Shown: positions 1 through 8,611 of the stretch, piece after piece
Layout: each line of letters starts with the position of its first letter
Position numbering within the stretch: position 1 is the first letter of the stretch
Notes under the pieces: generated by a model
The model's database searches: none
What the model was told of the DNA's origin: nothing
The model's input: only the letters and a program-made list of their open reading frames with translations
Made by a program: the position numbers and the translations under genes
Origin: Streptomyces platensis
GTDB taxonomy: Bacteria; Actinomycetota; Actinomycetes; Streptomycetales; Streptomycetaceae
Reading direction: 5' to 3'
Assembly (NCBI RefSeq): GCF_008704855.1
Contig: NZ_CP023691.1
Span: forward strand, 1,488,001-1,552,000
DNA: 64,000 nt

Positions 1-1481
1 TGTCGGCGGCGGTGCCGCGGTGTGCGGCCGTGTTGCAGCTGGACAGCCGGGTGGACGGCGTCGGCGTCGACCCGCGTCAGCCGCCGCTGCTCTGGGAGGC
101 CTGGACCGCCGACGGATGGGCGGAGTGCGAGGTCGCGGAGGACTCCACCGGCGGCCTCAACCGGCCCGGCGAGGTCATACTGCACATCCCGGCCGGGCAC
201 ACCGGCTCACGCATCGGCCGGACGGATGCCGCATGGCTGCGCTGCCGGGTCGTCGAAGCCGCGCCCGGCCAGCCGTTCTACAGCGCCTCACCGACCGTAC
301 GGTCCGCCTCCGCGTTCACCATCGGGGGCACGACGGCGGCGGCACACGCCGTCGTGGTGCAGGACGAGCTGCTCGGCGAGTCCGCGGGCGTGCCCGGCCA
401 GCGGATGCGGCTGGCACACGCGCCCGTCGTCGCCGACCGCCCGCCGCTGCGCCTGGAGATCTCGGACGGCGACGGCTGGCAGGAGTGGCAGGTCGTCACC
501 GACTTCGCGGCCTCCGGCCCGCACGACCGGCACATCACCCTGGAGGAGGCCACCGGCGAGATCGCCTTCGGTCCTTCGGTGCGCGAACCGGACGGCTCCA
601 TCAGGCAGTTCGGGGCCGTCCCGGTCAAGGGCTCGGTGATCCGGGTCCCGTCCTACCGCACCGGCGGCGGCCGGACGGGCAATGTGGCGCGCGGGGCGAT
701 CCAGGCGCTGCGCAGCTCCATCCCGTACGTGGCGCGGGTGGAGAACCGTGAAGCGGCGCGCGGCGGGGTCGACGGCGAGACGGTGCAGGAGGCGAAGGTC
801 CGCGCGCCGATCACGCTGCGCGCGCAGGAACGGGCCGTGACGGCCCGCGACTACGAGGAACTGGCGCGGCGCGCGGCCCCCGAGGCCGCCCGGATCGCCT
901 GTCTCGCGGTCGATCCGGCCGAGCCCTCGGCCGCGAGCACATCGGGCCCCGAGGCCGGCCGGACCGGCCGGACCGGCGAGAACGCCGTCCGGGTCCTGGT
1001 CGTCCCGCAGGCCGTCCCCGACCGCGGCGGCCGGCTCCGCTTCGAGCAGCTGGTGCCGGGTGAGGAACTCCTGGGCCGGGTGACGCAGTTCCTCGACGAG
1101 CGCCGCCCGGTGGGCACCCGCCTCGCGGTCGGCCCGCCCTTCTACCAGGGCGTCACGGTCGTCGCCACGCTGCACTCCTTCCGGGCGGCGCGGGCCGACC
1201 GCGTCCGCGCCGAGGCCCTGGACGCGCTCTACGCCTACCTCGACCCGCTGACCGGTGGCGCCCACGGCGACGGCTGGCCCTTCGGCCGCCCGCTGCGCGC
1301 CGGGGAGATCTTCGCGGCCCTTCAGCGGGTCCCCGGTGTGGAACTCGTCGACGAGGTCCTGCTGCACCCCGCGGACCCGCTCACCGGCCGCCGCGGCGAC
1401 GCCACCGACCGCATCGAACTCGCCCGCTCCGCGCTCCTGTTCCCGTTCGACCACCGCGTCCGCGTGATCGAGGCCCGATGA
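1..1481 (+). CDS. Putative baseplate assembly protein of an eCIS/phage-tail-like particle (5' partial)
   Basis: The reading frame is already open at the first base and runs to a TGA at 1479-1481, so the N-terminus lies outside the window; about 490 residues are visible. The sequence fits the large 'putative baseplate assembly protein' family of extracellular contractile injection systems, which is related to phage baseplate J-like wedge proteins. Family-like features are the central stretch around GRTGNVARGAI and the C-terminal part around YLDPLTGGAHGDGWPFGRPL, followed by RVPGVELVDEVLL. Such proteins assemble the baseplate that anchors sheath and spike. The stop overlaps the ATG of the next tail gene by 4 bp (ATGA at 1478-1481), which indicates translational coupling inside an eCIS operon. 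Family assignment is from memory of these motifs; I am fairly sure of it. Confidence 0.8.
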   Translation, partial: SAAVPRCAAVLQLDSRVDGVGVDPRQPPLLWEAWTADGWAECEVAEDSTGGLNRPGEVILHIPAGHTGSRIGRTDAAWLRCRVVEAAPGQPFYSASPTVRSASAFTIGGTTAAAHAVVVQDELLGESAGVPGQRMRLAHAPVVADRPPLRLEISDGDGWQEWQVVTDFAASGPHDRHITLEEATGEIAFGPSVREPDGSIRQFGAVPVKGSVIRVPSYRTGGGRTGNVARGAIQALRSSIPYVARVENREAARGGVDGETVQEAKVRAPITLRAQERAVTARDYEELARRAAPEAARIACLAVDPAEPSAASTSGPEAGRTGRTGENAVRVLVVPQAVPDRGGRLRFEQLVPGEELLGRVTQFLDERRPVGTRLAVGPPFYQGVTVVATLHSFRAARADRVRAEALDALYAYLDPLTGGAHGDGWPFGRPLRAGEIFAALQRVPGVELVDEVLLHPADPLTGRRGDATDRIELARSALLFPFDHRVRVIEAR

Positions 1482-2035
1482 GGGGCACCACGGCGGGGAT
1501 GACCTCCCCGCATCCACTGGGCGAACAACTCCCCGCGGTCTACGCCGATGACGACTTCGCCCAGCGCTTCGTGGAGGGCCTCGATGTCATCCTGGCCCCC
1601 CTCTTCAACGTCCTGGACTGCCTGGAGAGCTACTACACGCCCGCACTCGCCCCGGAAGACTTCGTCGACTGGCTGACCACCTGGGTCGGCACCGAACTCG
1701 ACGGCACGGAACCGCTGGCCACCCGCCGCCGCGCGGTGGCCACGGCCGTCTCGCTGCATCGCGTACGCGGCACCCGGCGCGGCCTGTCGGACGCCGTCGA
1801 GCTGGCCTTCGGAGTGCGCCCGCAGATCATCGAGAGCGGTGGCGCGACCTGGTCCGCGCGGCCTCTCGGCGCCTTCCCGGGCTCACCGCACCCCGGCCTG
1901 CGGGTGACCCTGCGGGTCCGCGACCCCGCCACCGTCGACCCGCACCGTCTGCACGCCGTCGTCGCAGCGGCCTGTCCCGCACACCTCCCCTTCGCGGCCG
2001 AGGTGACCCACCTGCCCACCCCTGAAGGAACCTGA
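1478..2035 (+). CDS. Phage tail protein (P2 gpI-like, eCIS baseplate component)
   Basis: A 185-residue protein whose ATG overlaps the upstream baseplate stop. The N-terminal LGEQLPAVYADDDFAQRFVE and the following FVDWLTTWVGTELD and RGTRRGLSDAVELAFG stretches are typical of the tail-protein-I-like family found next to the baseplate J-like protein in Streptomyces eCIS clusters. It is expected to form part of the baseplate wedge. A start a few codons downstream is possible, because the first residues before the conserved LGEQLP are variable, but the ATGA overlap favours 1478. Only 2 bp separate it from the next gene, so all three eCIS genes here probably form one transcript. Confidence 0.8.
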   Translation: MRGTTAGMTSPHPLGEQLPAVYADDDFAQRFVEGLDVILAPLFNVLDCLESYYTPALAPEDFVDWLTTWVGTELDGTEPLATRRRAVATAVSLHRVRGTRRGLSDAVELAFGVRPQIIESGGATWSARPLGAFPGSPHPGLRVTLRVRDPATVDPHRLHAVVAAACPAHLPFAAEVTHLPTPEGT

Positions 2036-2037
2036 CC

Positions 2038-3369
2038 ATGCCCAGCGCTCACACCACCTGCCCCGACTGCGGCTCGCCCGCCCCCCAGACGGACCAGTCC
2101 TTCTGCGACTCCTGCGGAGCCTTCCTGCGCTGGGACCGGCCGGTGCCCACCGGGGATCAGGGGGGTACGACCCCCGCGGCCCCGCCGGCGCCCGGGACCC
2201 CCGCCACGAACGTCCCGCAATCCGCCGCCGGCACCCCGGACCACACCGGCCGGTCCGGCGACACCACGCCTCCCACGACACCCCCCGCTGCCGCTCCCGC
2301 CCCGGCGCCCGCCACCGGGCACTCCGGCGGCGCCGCCCCGGCCGCCGCCCCGAAGCCGGACGCCAACGGCGAACCGACCGCCCCGCTCCCCTCCACCGCC
2401 CCGAACCACGAGGCCACGAGCGGGCCCCGGCCGGGCACGGACGGCCACGCCGGTCAAGCCGGCCAGGACAGCGGGGAAAACCGGCCCGGTCAGGCCGCCC
2501 CCCGCCCGGCCGGCGAGCGAGGCATCTCCGAAACGGGAATCCGCGCCCTCCTCGTCCCCGTACCGGGCGCCACCGCCACCCCGCCTCCCGAGGCGCCCGG
2601 CAGCGTTCTGCCGGGCCGTCCCGACGCGTCCCGGCCCCGGGTCCGCACCCCGGAGGCAGCCCCTCAGCCCGAGAACGGCGCACCGTGCCGGAGCTGCGGA
2701 GTGCTCAACACGCCGGGCCGGCACTTCTGCCGGAGCTGCGCCCTCCCCCTCGTCGAGACCACGCGCGAGGCCGCCGAAGGCCCGTACGCCGGGCAGCGGC
2801 CGCGCCTGGACCGCGGCCGCGCCAAGTGGATCGGCCGGGCAGTGGTGGCGGCGGTGATCGCGGGCGTCGTGGTCGGGGGGATCATCGGTGGTCCGCCCGC
2901 CGCACAGGCCGTGCAGGACCACTTCGCCAAGCGCGTCCCGGTGCCCGCCGCCCTCTGGAAGGCCTCGCACTCCGGCCCCGGCCACGACGTGAAGCTCGCG
3001 TTCGACGGCTACTCCAACACCTGGTGGGGCACCGGCTATGTGGGCAACTCCAACGGCCAGTACCTGGAGGCCGCCTTCGGCCAGCCCACCGACCTCCTCA
3101 ACATCCTGATCACCCCCGGCGCCTCGGCACGCACCCCGCAGGCCGCCGACCCGGCCCGCCCGCACGAGTTCGATCTGATCGTGACCGACTCCGCGGGCAA
3201 GCGGCACCTCTCGCACGCCCGGATCAATGACGGCGGGGTCCAGAAAATCGATGTGGCGGTACGGAACGCGATGACCGTACGACTGGTGCTGCACTCCGCC
3301 TACGGCATCGGGGAGGACAAGCAGGTAGCCATCGCCGCCCTGGAGTTCTTCGGACGGTCGATGAACTAG
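2038..3369 (+). CDS. Zinc-ribbon, membrane-anchored protein with C-terminal discoidin-like domain (eCIS-linked)
   Basis: 443 residues with a clear modular layout. An N-terminal zinc ribbon (CPDCG and CDSCG around residues 8-26) is followed by a long Pro/Ala/Thr-rich, probably disordered region. A second zinc ribbon (CRSCG and CRSC near residues 219-235) precedes a basic patch. One hydrophobic helix follows (VVAAVIAGVVVGGIIGG, about residues 267-285). The C-terminal part (FDGYSNTWWGTGY and onwards) looks like the discoidin/NADase-type glycan-binding domain attached to such proteins. It sits 2 bp behind the tail gene, so it probably belongs to the injection system, perhaps tethering or regulating the particle at the membrane. 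That role is inferred from context. A 12-bp tandem repeat begins inside its last codons. Confidence 0.7.
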   Translation: MPSAHTTCPDCGSPAPQTDQSFCDSCGAFLRWDRPVPTGDQGGTTPAAPPAPGTPATNVPQSAAGTPDHTGRSGDTTPPTTPPAAAPAPAPATGHSGGAAPAAAPKPDANGEPTAPLPSTAPNHEATSGPRPGTDGHAGQAGQDSGENRPGQAAPRPAGERGISETGIRALLVPVPGATATPPPEAPGSVLPGRPDASRPRVRTPEAAPQPENGAPCRSCGVLNTPGRHFCRSCALPLVETTREAAEGPYAGQRPRLDRGRAKWIGRAVVAAVIAGVVVGGIIGGPPAAQAVQDHFAKRVPVPAALWKASHSGPGHDVKLAFDGYSNTWWGTGYVGNSNGQYLEAAFGQPTDLLNILITPGASARTPQAADPARPHEFDLIVTDSAGKRHLSHARINDGGVQKIDVAVRNAMTVRLVLHSAYGIGEDKQVAIAALEFFGRSMN

Positions 3370-3392
3370 TCGATGAACTAGTCGATGTACTA
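3357..3392 (+). repeat. Three tandem 12-bp units spanning the stop codon
   Basis: Units GTCGATGAACTA, GTCGATGAACTA and GTCGATGTACTA lie head to tail at 3357-3368, 3369-3380 and 3381-3392. The TAG stop of the zinc-ribbon gene falls in the first unit. Each unit carries another in-frame stop, so the repeat lengthens a tail of stop codons rather than the protein. It is probably a replication-slippage product. Confidence 0.8.
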
Positions 3393-3589
3393 GTTGACAG
3401 GGACGGGCCGGAGGGGCTCGGGGCTGCTGCGGGGGTGGTGCGTACTCCTCCCCCGCAACGGCCGGCCGGGCAAGCGGGCATGCGGCGGCCACGCGCGGTC
3501 ACGACCGGGACGGCCGCCCTGCCGACTCGAAGGTGCGGGCGGGTGGCGTCGTCCGGTGTCCAGAAGACCGTCGGCGTCCCCGGTTGTGG

Positions 3590-4318
3590 TCAGGAGCAGG
3601 GCTTGTAGAAGTGCTTCCAGCCGTCGACGGGCATGGCCGGCGGCTCCGACGTGGTCCCGAACTCGCCGTACTTCACCTGAAGGTCGTAGTCGTAGTTCCC
3701 CGGACCGCTGCGCGGATTCGTCAGGCGCACGTCCCGGTCCAGCGTCCCGTCACCGGCGTTGTTGCGGATCGCCAGGTCCGGGTACGCGTCGCCGCCGTAG
3801 TTGGCGATCCGCAGCTGCTGCGCCTCGCCGTGGTCGCCGATGTCGAGGTGCCGGGACTTGGCGGAGCTCAGATTCGTCCGCTTGAGCGGCCCGGGGCGGT
3901 AGTCCGCGACGCGCGCCGTCGAGGGGTCGTCCCCGTCGGCGGGTGTGACGAGGTTGACGACCATGTCCAGTGTGCCGTCCCGCTGGAAGTCGGCGACCGC
4001 GGCGGTCGCGACCTCCCCCTTCTTCGCGCCGAGAAGGGCGCTGACGGCCTGCTTGGGGCCGAACGAGCCGTTCGCGGCCCCCCACTGGATCGTCATCTTG
4101 ATACCGGTGAGGCCGGGGTTGCTGATCTTGTCCCGGTGACCGTCGCCGTCGAGATCGCCGAGCAGCGTGGTGGCATCGGCCAGGCACGGGGCCGTCGTCG
4201 CGGCGGCCTTGCCGGACGGCGCCGCGCCGGCCGCATGGGCCGGGAAGCCGGCGACAGTCAGGGGCAGAGCGACAGCCGCGACCGGCACGGCGATCAGACG
4301 TAAGCGCTTGTGCAGCAT
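3590..4318 (-). CDS. Secreted VCBS/FG-GAP-like repeat protein
   Basis: 242 residues from an ATG at 4318 that is preceded at good spacing by a GAGGAG ribosome site (4325-4330); a TTG two codons upstream would sit too close to that site. The N-terminus is a signal peptide (basic MLHKRLRL, hydrophobic core, cleavage near AHAAG). The mature part holds DxDxDG-type calcium-loop motifs such as GDLDGDGHRD, and later repeats VADFQRDGTLDMVV and NYGGDAYPDLAI, as in FG-GAP/VCBS beta-propeller repeats. Two cysteines, one near the mature N-terminus and one three residues from the end (KPCS), could form a disulfide. It is probably an exported calcium-binding protein of unknown ligand. It stands alone between the eCIS genes and a LysR gene on the same strand. 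Confidence 0.75.
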   Translation of the reverse strand: MLHKRLRLIAVPVAAVALPLTVAGFPAHAAGAAPSGKAAATTAPCLADATTLLGDLDGDGHRDKISNPGLTGIKMTIQWGAANGSFGPKQAVSALLGAKKGEVATAAVADFQRDGTLDMVVNLVTPADGDDPSTARVADYRPGPLKRTNLSSAKSRHLDIGDHGEAQQLRIANYGGDAYPDLAIRNNAGDGTLDRDVRLTNPRSGPGNYDYDLQVKYGEFGTTSEPPAMPVDGWKHFYKPCS

Positions 4319-4392
4319 CTTCAACTCCTCATGTGGATGCTGCGCGGTGAGATGCCGTCAGCTCCAGGCACGTTGATGCCCGGATCGCCGTA

Positions 4393-5259
4393 TTACACAA
4401 CCGTGACGTGCGAACGGGGCGTCGCCGCCCGGACGAGGCCCGCGACGGCTCGGGACCGGCTGTGCGGCGGCCAGGCGATCACCGTCGTGACCATCGGCGC
4501 ATCCACCACCGGTACGGCGGCGAGATCCTCGCGTAGTTGGGTCCGGCACGACTCGGGCGCGATCCAGCAGGTGCGGCCGAGCGCGATCAGCTGGAACAAC
4601 TGCGCATGGTCCCGGGCCTGCGGGCCGGGGCCGTCCGGGTAGGTACCGTCGCGGCGGGGCCAGCGCGGCAGCGGCAGGTCGGCCAGTGCGGCGACTTCGG
4701 CCGTGTGCACATGGGTCCGTGCGGTGAGGAGATGCCCGGCCGGCAGAATCACCACCTGCCCCTCCGTGCGGAGCTCTTCGGTGTCGAAGCCGGCCGTGGC
4801 GTCGAACGGCAGGTGCAGCAGAGCCACATCGGCCCGCCCGTCGCGCAGCATGCGTTCCTGCTCGCCGATGCCGCACAGGAGCAGATCGACGGTGACCGCA
4901 TCGGGTTCGGCTGCGTAGGTGGCAAGCAGATTCGCCAGCAGATCGCTGGACGCCCCGGCCTTCGTGGCCAGGACCACGCCGGGCCGGCCGGTTGCGGCGA
5001 GCGCGGCGCGACGGGTGCGGCGTTCGGCGGCCTCGACCGCATCGAGCGCCGCCCGGGCCTCCCGCAGGAGCACCGCCCCGGCCTCCGTCAGAGTGACCGC
5101 CCGGCTGGTGCGTTGCAGCAACGCTGCCCCGAGACGCCGTTCGAGCTGACCGATCGCCCGCGACAGCGGGGGCTGCGCGATCCCGAGCCGTTGCGCGGCC
5201 CGGCCGAAGTGCAGCTCCTCGGCGACGGCGACGAAGTACCGCAACTCCCTTGTCTCCAC
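4393..5259 (-). CDS. LysR-family transcriptional regulator (LysR-1)
   Basis: 288 residues from a GTG at 5259. The open frame extends further upstream, but the LysR winged helix starts right here (VETRELRYFVAVAEELHFGR). The HTH is followed by the usual linker helix and a type 2 periplasmic-binding-protein-like effector domain. It is divergent from the SDR gene at 5363. The 103-bp intergenic region carries a perfect 7-bp inverted repeat (5288-5306), the expected type of LysR operator, so control of the SDR gene and autoregulation are likely. It is a close paralogue of the regulator at 6149-7000, with the same FVAVAEELHFGRAA stretch. Confidence 0.9.
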   Translation of the reverse strand: METRELRYFVAVAEELHFGRAAQRLGIAQPPLSRAIGQLERRLGAALLQRTSRAVTLTEAGAVLLREARAALDAVEAAERRTRRAALAATGRPGVVLATKAGASSDLLANLLATYAAEPDAVTVDLLLCGIGEQERMLRDGRADVALLHLPFDATAGFDTEELRTEGQVVILPAGHLLTARTHVHTAEVAALADLPLPRWPRRDGTYPDGPGPQARDHAQLFQLIALGRTCWIAPESCRTQLREDLAAVPVVDAPMVTTVIAWPPHSRSRAVAGLVRAATPRSHVTVV

Positions 5260-5287
5260 GCCGATATGGTACCGCCGCCACCTGGAT

Positions 5288-5306
5288 CGATACCCACGCG
5301 GTATCG
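5288..5306. promoter_or_regulatory. Putative LysR operator between LysR-1 and the SDR gene
   Basis: Palindrome CGATACC-N5-GGTATCG with the T-N11-A pattern typical of LysR boxes, centred in the divergent intergenic region. The identical half-sites recur at 7008-7026 in front of the second LysR gene. Confidence 0.65.
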
Positions 5307-5362
5307 CTGCCCACCCAGTCGGTGTTGGCCGGCTCCCGCCAGGCCCGGACATGATCAGTCGC

Positions 5363-6088
5363 ATGAGCGAACAAACCATCGCGCTGGTGACCGGCGCGAA
5401 CAAGGGAATCGGATACGAGATCGCGGCCGGGCTCGGCACCTTGGGCTGGCGGGTCGGGGTCGGCGCCCGGGACGAGGAACGGCGCGAGACCGCCGTGGCG
5501 AAGCTGCGGGCGGCCGGCGTCGACGCGTTCGGGGTGCCGCTCGACGTGACCGACGACGCCAGCGTGGCCGACGCGGCCCGGCTGATCGAGGACGGCGCCG
5601 GACGTCTCGACGTGCTCGTCAACAACGCCGGGATCACCGGCGATGGGCCGCAGATGCCGACCACGGTCGATGTGGCGACGGTGCGGGCGGCCGTGGAGAC
5701 CAACGTGATCGGCGTCATCCGCGTCACCAACGCGATGCTGCCGCTGCTGCGCCGCTCGTCGTCACCACGGCTCGTGAACATGTCCAGCGGCGTCGGCTCC
5801 CTCACCCGCCAGACCACTCCCGGCACCGAAACGGGCCCGATCTCCGCCGCGTACGCGCCGTCGAAGACGTTCCTCAACGCCGTCACCGTCCAGTACGCCA
5901 AGGAGCTCAGCGACACCAACATCCTGATCAACGCCGCCTGCCCCGGCTACTGCGCGACCGACCTCAACGACTTCCGCGGCTTCCGCACCCCGGAACAAGG
6001 CGCCGCGATCGCCCTCCACCTCGCGACCCTGCCCGACGACGGCCCGACCGGCAGCTTCTTCGACGACGCGGGAGAGGTGCCGTGGTGA
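5363..6088 (+). CDS. SDR-family NAD(P)-dependent oxidoreductase
   Basis: 241 residues from the ATG at 5363; an in-frame ATG at 5351 would add four residues. It is a classical short-chain dehydrogenase: TGANKGIG cofactor-binding glycine motif near residue 10, NNAG motif (VLVNNAGITG) near residue 90, catalytic Ser region (LVNMSSGVGS) and YAPSKT with the catalytic Tyr/Lys. The C-terminal AACPGYCATDLN region resembles the substrate loop of carbonyl-reductase-like SDRs. The substrate cannot be deduced. Divergence from LysR-1 and the palindrome between them suggest it is the regulator's target. Confidence 0.88.
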   Translation: MSEQTIALVTGANKGIGYEIAAGLGTLGWRVGVGARDEERRETAVAKLRAAGVDAFGVPLDVTDDASVADAARLIEDGAGRLDVLVNNAGITGDGPQMPTTVDVATVRAAVETNVIGVIRVTNAMLPLLRRSSSPRLVNMSSGVGSLTRQTTPGTETGPISAAYAPSKTFLNAVTVQYAKELSDTNILINAACPGYCATDLNDFRGFRTPEQGAAIALHLATLPDDGPTGSFFDDAGEVPW

Positions 6089-6148
6089 CCCGGGTGCCGG
6101 CGCACAGACGGCTCCCAAGAGCCCATTCGATGCCGGGCGGTGAGGATC

Positions 6149-7000
6149 TCAGCGTCGGTAGGCGGTGATCGCGGTCTGGACGAACGAGCGGATCAGTGGA
6201 TTCGTGTCGCCCTCGTTCCATGCCGCGACCACGCGGCTCGGCGGCATGTCGGTCAGCGGCACGACGGTGAGCCCCGCGGCCGGCTCGTGGTTCAGGAGGG
6301 TCATGCCGACCGTGCCGTTCCAGAGCACGGCTTGCTGACATTCCTGGACGGCGCGCACCACCGGGCCCTCGCGGGGTTCCCCGCCGTTCCAGTACGACTG
6401 CCAGCGGGGGTCGGTGCCCTCCGGAAACCGGAACCAGCGGCGATCGGCCAGGTCGGCCAGCTGCACGCTGCCGTGGCGGGCCAGCGGGTCGTCGGCGCGC
6501 AGCAGCGCTCCCACCGGGTCGGCGCGCAGCGCGCGCACGGTCAGGGCGGTCTCGTCGAAGGGGCCACGGGTCAGGGCGACGTCGACCAGTCCGGCGTGCA
6601 GCCCGCAGGTGGGATCGGTCAGGTCGGCCTCGCGGATGCGGACCTCAACGCGCGGATGCAGCCGGCGGTAGGCGCCGGCCAGTCGGGCCGCGCCCGGGTC
6701 GGTGCTGTCGCCCAGCATGCCGACGGTGAGGGTCGCGGCGCCGGCCGCCGCGGCCACCCGTACCCGTACCCGGTCGGCCTGGTCGAGCAGGGAGCGCGCC
6801 TCATCGAGCAGCACCGCCCCCACCGGCGTCAGCGTGACACCGGCGGACGACCGGTCGAACAGCGCGGCGCCCACCTCGGTCTCCAGCTGCTTGATCGCCC
6901 GGCTCAGCGGTGGCTGGCTCATGTGCAGCCGGGCGGCGGCCCGGCCGAAGTGGAGTTCCTCGGCGACCGCGACGAAGTAGCGCAGCGTGCGTAGCTCCAT
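6149..7000 (-). CDS. LysR-family transcriptional regulator (LysR-2)
   Basis: 283 residues from the ATG at 7000 (MELRTLRYFVAVAEELHFGR); a longer frame upstream has no family support. N-terminal winged HTH and C-terminal effector-binding domain. It is paralogous to LysR-1 through most of the HTH. Divergent from the cupin gene at 7081, with a palindrome at 7008-7026 directly upstream of its start, so the box probably overlaps its own promoter. The two regulators flank the SDR gene and may recognise each other's sites. Confidence 0.9.
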   Translation of the reverse strand: MELRTLRYFVAVAEELHFGRAAARLHMSQPPLSRAIKQLETEVGAALFDRSSAGVTLTPVGAVLLDEARSLLDQADRVRVRVAAAAGAATLTVGMLGDSTDPGAARLAGAYRRLHPRVEVRIREADLTDPTCGLHAGLVDVALTRGPFDETALTVRALRADPVGALLRADDPLARHGSVQLADLADRRWFRFPEGTDPRWQSYWNGGEPREGPVVRAVQECQQAVLWNGTVGMTLLNHEPAAGLTVVPLTDMPPSRVVAAWNEGDTNPLIRSFVQTAITAYRR

Positions 7001-7007
7001 GCTGCAA

Positions 7008-7026
7008 CGATACCCATTCGGTATCG
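7008..7026. promoter_or_regulatory. Putative LysR operator between LysR-2 and the cupin gene
   Basis: Inverted repeat CGATACC-N5-GGTATCG (T-N11-A type), seven bases upstream of the LysR-2 start. It has the same arms as the site at 5288-5306 and a different central five bases. Confidence 0.65.
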
Positions 7027-7080
7027 ACTGCACGGGATGGGTCTTGGACTGTCGCGTCGCCCCGGCAGTGGAATCGGAGC

Positions 7081-7599
7081 ATGACTGACAAACCGAAGAC
7101 CAGTGAGCCGATGCCCGAACCCGCCGTATCGCCGATGCCCGAACCCGCAGTATCGGTGGTCGGTCCCGGCGACGGCGAGACGATCCTCCTGGGCACCACG
7201 CGCATGCGGGTCCTGGAGGACGGCAGCAACACCGGGCACCGTCTCGGCCTCGCCGAGTCCGTCCTCGCGCCGCATACCCCCGGACCGCCCCAGCACCGCC
7301 ACGCCCAGCACGACGAGGGCTTCTACATCATCTCCGGCACCGTGCGGTTCACGGTCGGCGACGACAACTACGACGCGACCGCGGGCACCTTCGTGATGGT
7401 CCCGCCCGGGGCCCCGCACACCTTCGCCAACGCGACCGACCAGCCGGCCGTCATGCTGAGCATCCTCACGCCGGACCTGTACCTGCAGTACTTCCGTGAC
7501 CTGGAGGCGATGTTCGCCGGCGGCAAGGCGCCGACGCCCCAGGCGAATATCCAGGTGATGAGCCGTTACGCCACCGAGCCCGCCACCGACTTCGCCTAG
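7081..7599 (+). CDS. Cupin-domain protein
   Basis: 172 residues beginning MTDKPKTSEP. A conserved cupin follows a short N-terminal tail. Motif 1 is around PGPPQHRHAQHDEGFYIISG, with two metal-ligand histidines and a glutamate, and motif 2 around VPPGAPHTFANATD supplies the last histidine. Such single-domain cupins are metal-dependent oxygenases, isomerases or binding proteins; the substrate is unknown. The tail contains a duplicated heptapeptide MPEPAVS, encoded by a near-perfect DNA repeat at about 7111-7156. Divergent from LysR-2 and separated by the LysR-type palindrome, so probably under its control. Confidence 0.85.
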   Translation: MTDKPKTSEPMPEPAVSPMPEPAVSVVGPGDGETILLGTTRMRVLEDGSNTGHRLGLAESVLAPHTPGPPQHRHAQHDEGFYIISGTVRFTVGDDNYDATAGTFVMVPPGAPHTFANATDQPAVMLSILTPDLYLQYFRDLEAMFAGGKAPTPQANIQVMSRYATEPATDFA

Positions 7600-7745
7600 C
7601 GGCCGGACCGTCCGCACCGCCCCCGGCCGGCCGCACCGCCCCGGCCGTCTGTCCGTCACCGGATCCGGCCGGCCGCGCTCAATCCGTGGGCCAACGGGGC
7701 GCAGGCGTCGGGGGGGTCGCCTGGTCGACCGGGTCGCCGTCCGAG

Positions 7746-8102
7746 CTACGGCATCCGCGTCGCGTCGGCGTGCGGCGTGGCGTTGGCGCGGGCGGCGGTG
7801 CGGCGGCCTCCGGCCAGCAGCAGGATGCAGGCGAGCAGGAAGAGCGGCCAGGGCGTGGTGATGAGGATGACGGCGTCCACCACGCCCAAGATCCCCAGCG
7901 ACCACGCGATGAACGACGGTGGAGTGATGCCGCGTCGGTCCAGCCACAGGACGATCAGGCCGACCACGAGGAGCGGCGGGCCGAAGCTCTCCAGAGACAG
8001 CCAGAGGGCGCTGTTGGCCGGGCTCATATCGGAGAAGCCTTCGTGCCACAGCGCCCCGCTGAACCACTCCCCCGCGTAGCGTGCTGCCCCCTCCAGCGTT
8101 GA
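7746..8102 (-). pseudogene. 5'-truncated small membrane protein (DUF6463-like)
   Basis: Reading leftwards from about 8100, the frame encodes a helix-rich membrane protein: GAARYAGEWFSGALWHEGFS, then hydrophobic segments ending in LLLAGGRR. This matches my recollection of the DUF6463 family, whose normal N-terminal membrane helix precedes the conserved ARYAGEWFSG region. Here the upstream bases instead run directly into the decayed TetR gene on the other strand, and the extended frame beyond 8100 has no membrane helix. The promoter and first 15 or so codons therefore appear to be deleted. Confidence 0.55.
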
Positions 8103-8611
8103 CGCGAGCAGCGCGAGCCGGCGTGGGCAAGGCGGCGATCTACCGGCGCCACGCCACCAAACAAGAGATGATCTTTGACGTTCTGCTGCCGGATCAGTTC
8201 CTGGCCGTGGCACCCGACCTCGGATCGCTCCGCGCCGACCTGGCCGCCATACTCGCCGAGATCGCGGACAGCTTGACCCTTCCACCACAGGGGACGGTCC
8301 CCGGCCTGCTGGCCGATGTCCACGCCGACCCCGCACTGGGCGACCGGTTCAACGAGAAATACCTCGGAGCCCAGCTCCAGACCCTCACAGAGGTCCTGGA
8401 CCGCGCCACCGCACGCGGCGAACTCACCACCCGCCCCGACCCGGCCACCCTCAACGCCCTGCTCGTCGGCCCCGTCTTCGCCTGGCTCTTCCTACTGTCC
8501 GAATCCCCCGGCCAACTCCCCACCCTGACGGCCACACTTCTCGACGCAACACTCGCCCTCATCAGCCCGGACCTCCCGGCACCCGAGACGAATCCGGCAG
8601 CGAACTCGTGA
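8103..8611 (+). pseudogene. 5'-truncated TetR-family regulator
   Basis: The frame begins inside the recognition part of a TetR helix-turn-helix (ARAGVGKAAIYRRHATKQEM) and continues through a normal TetR C-terminal ligand/dimer domain to a TGA at 8611. The first roughly 35-40 residues of the DNA-binding domain are missing, and the sequence upstream belongs to the opposite-strand membrane gene. An ATG at 8081 could initiate translation, but the product would lack a functional HTH. Both this gene and its head-to-head neighbour lost their 5' ends in what looks like a single deletion near 8100. Confidence 0.6.

Noticed and set aside
1633..3492. 619-codon minus-strand frame under the eCIS genes
   Set aside because: Antisense to two genes with clear domains; low-complexity Gly/Arg product.
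4537..6168. 543-codon plus-strand frame across LysR-1 and the SDR gene
   Set aside because: Out-of-frame reading through two divergent real genes.
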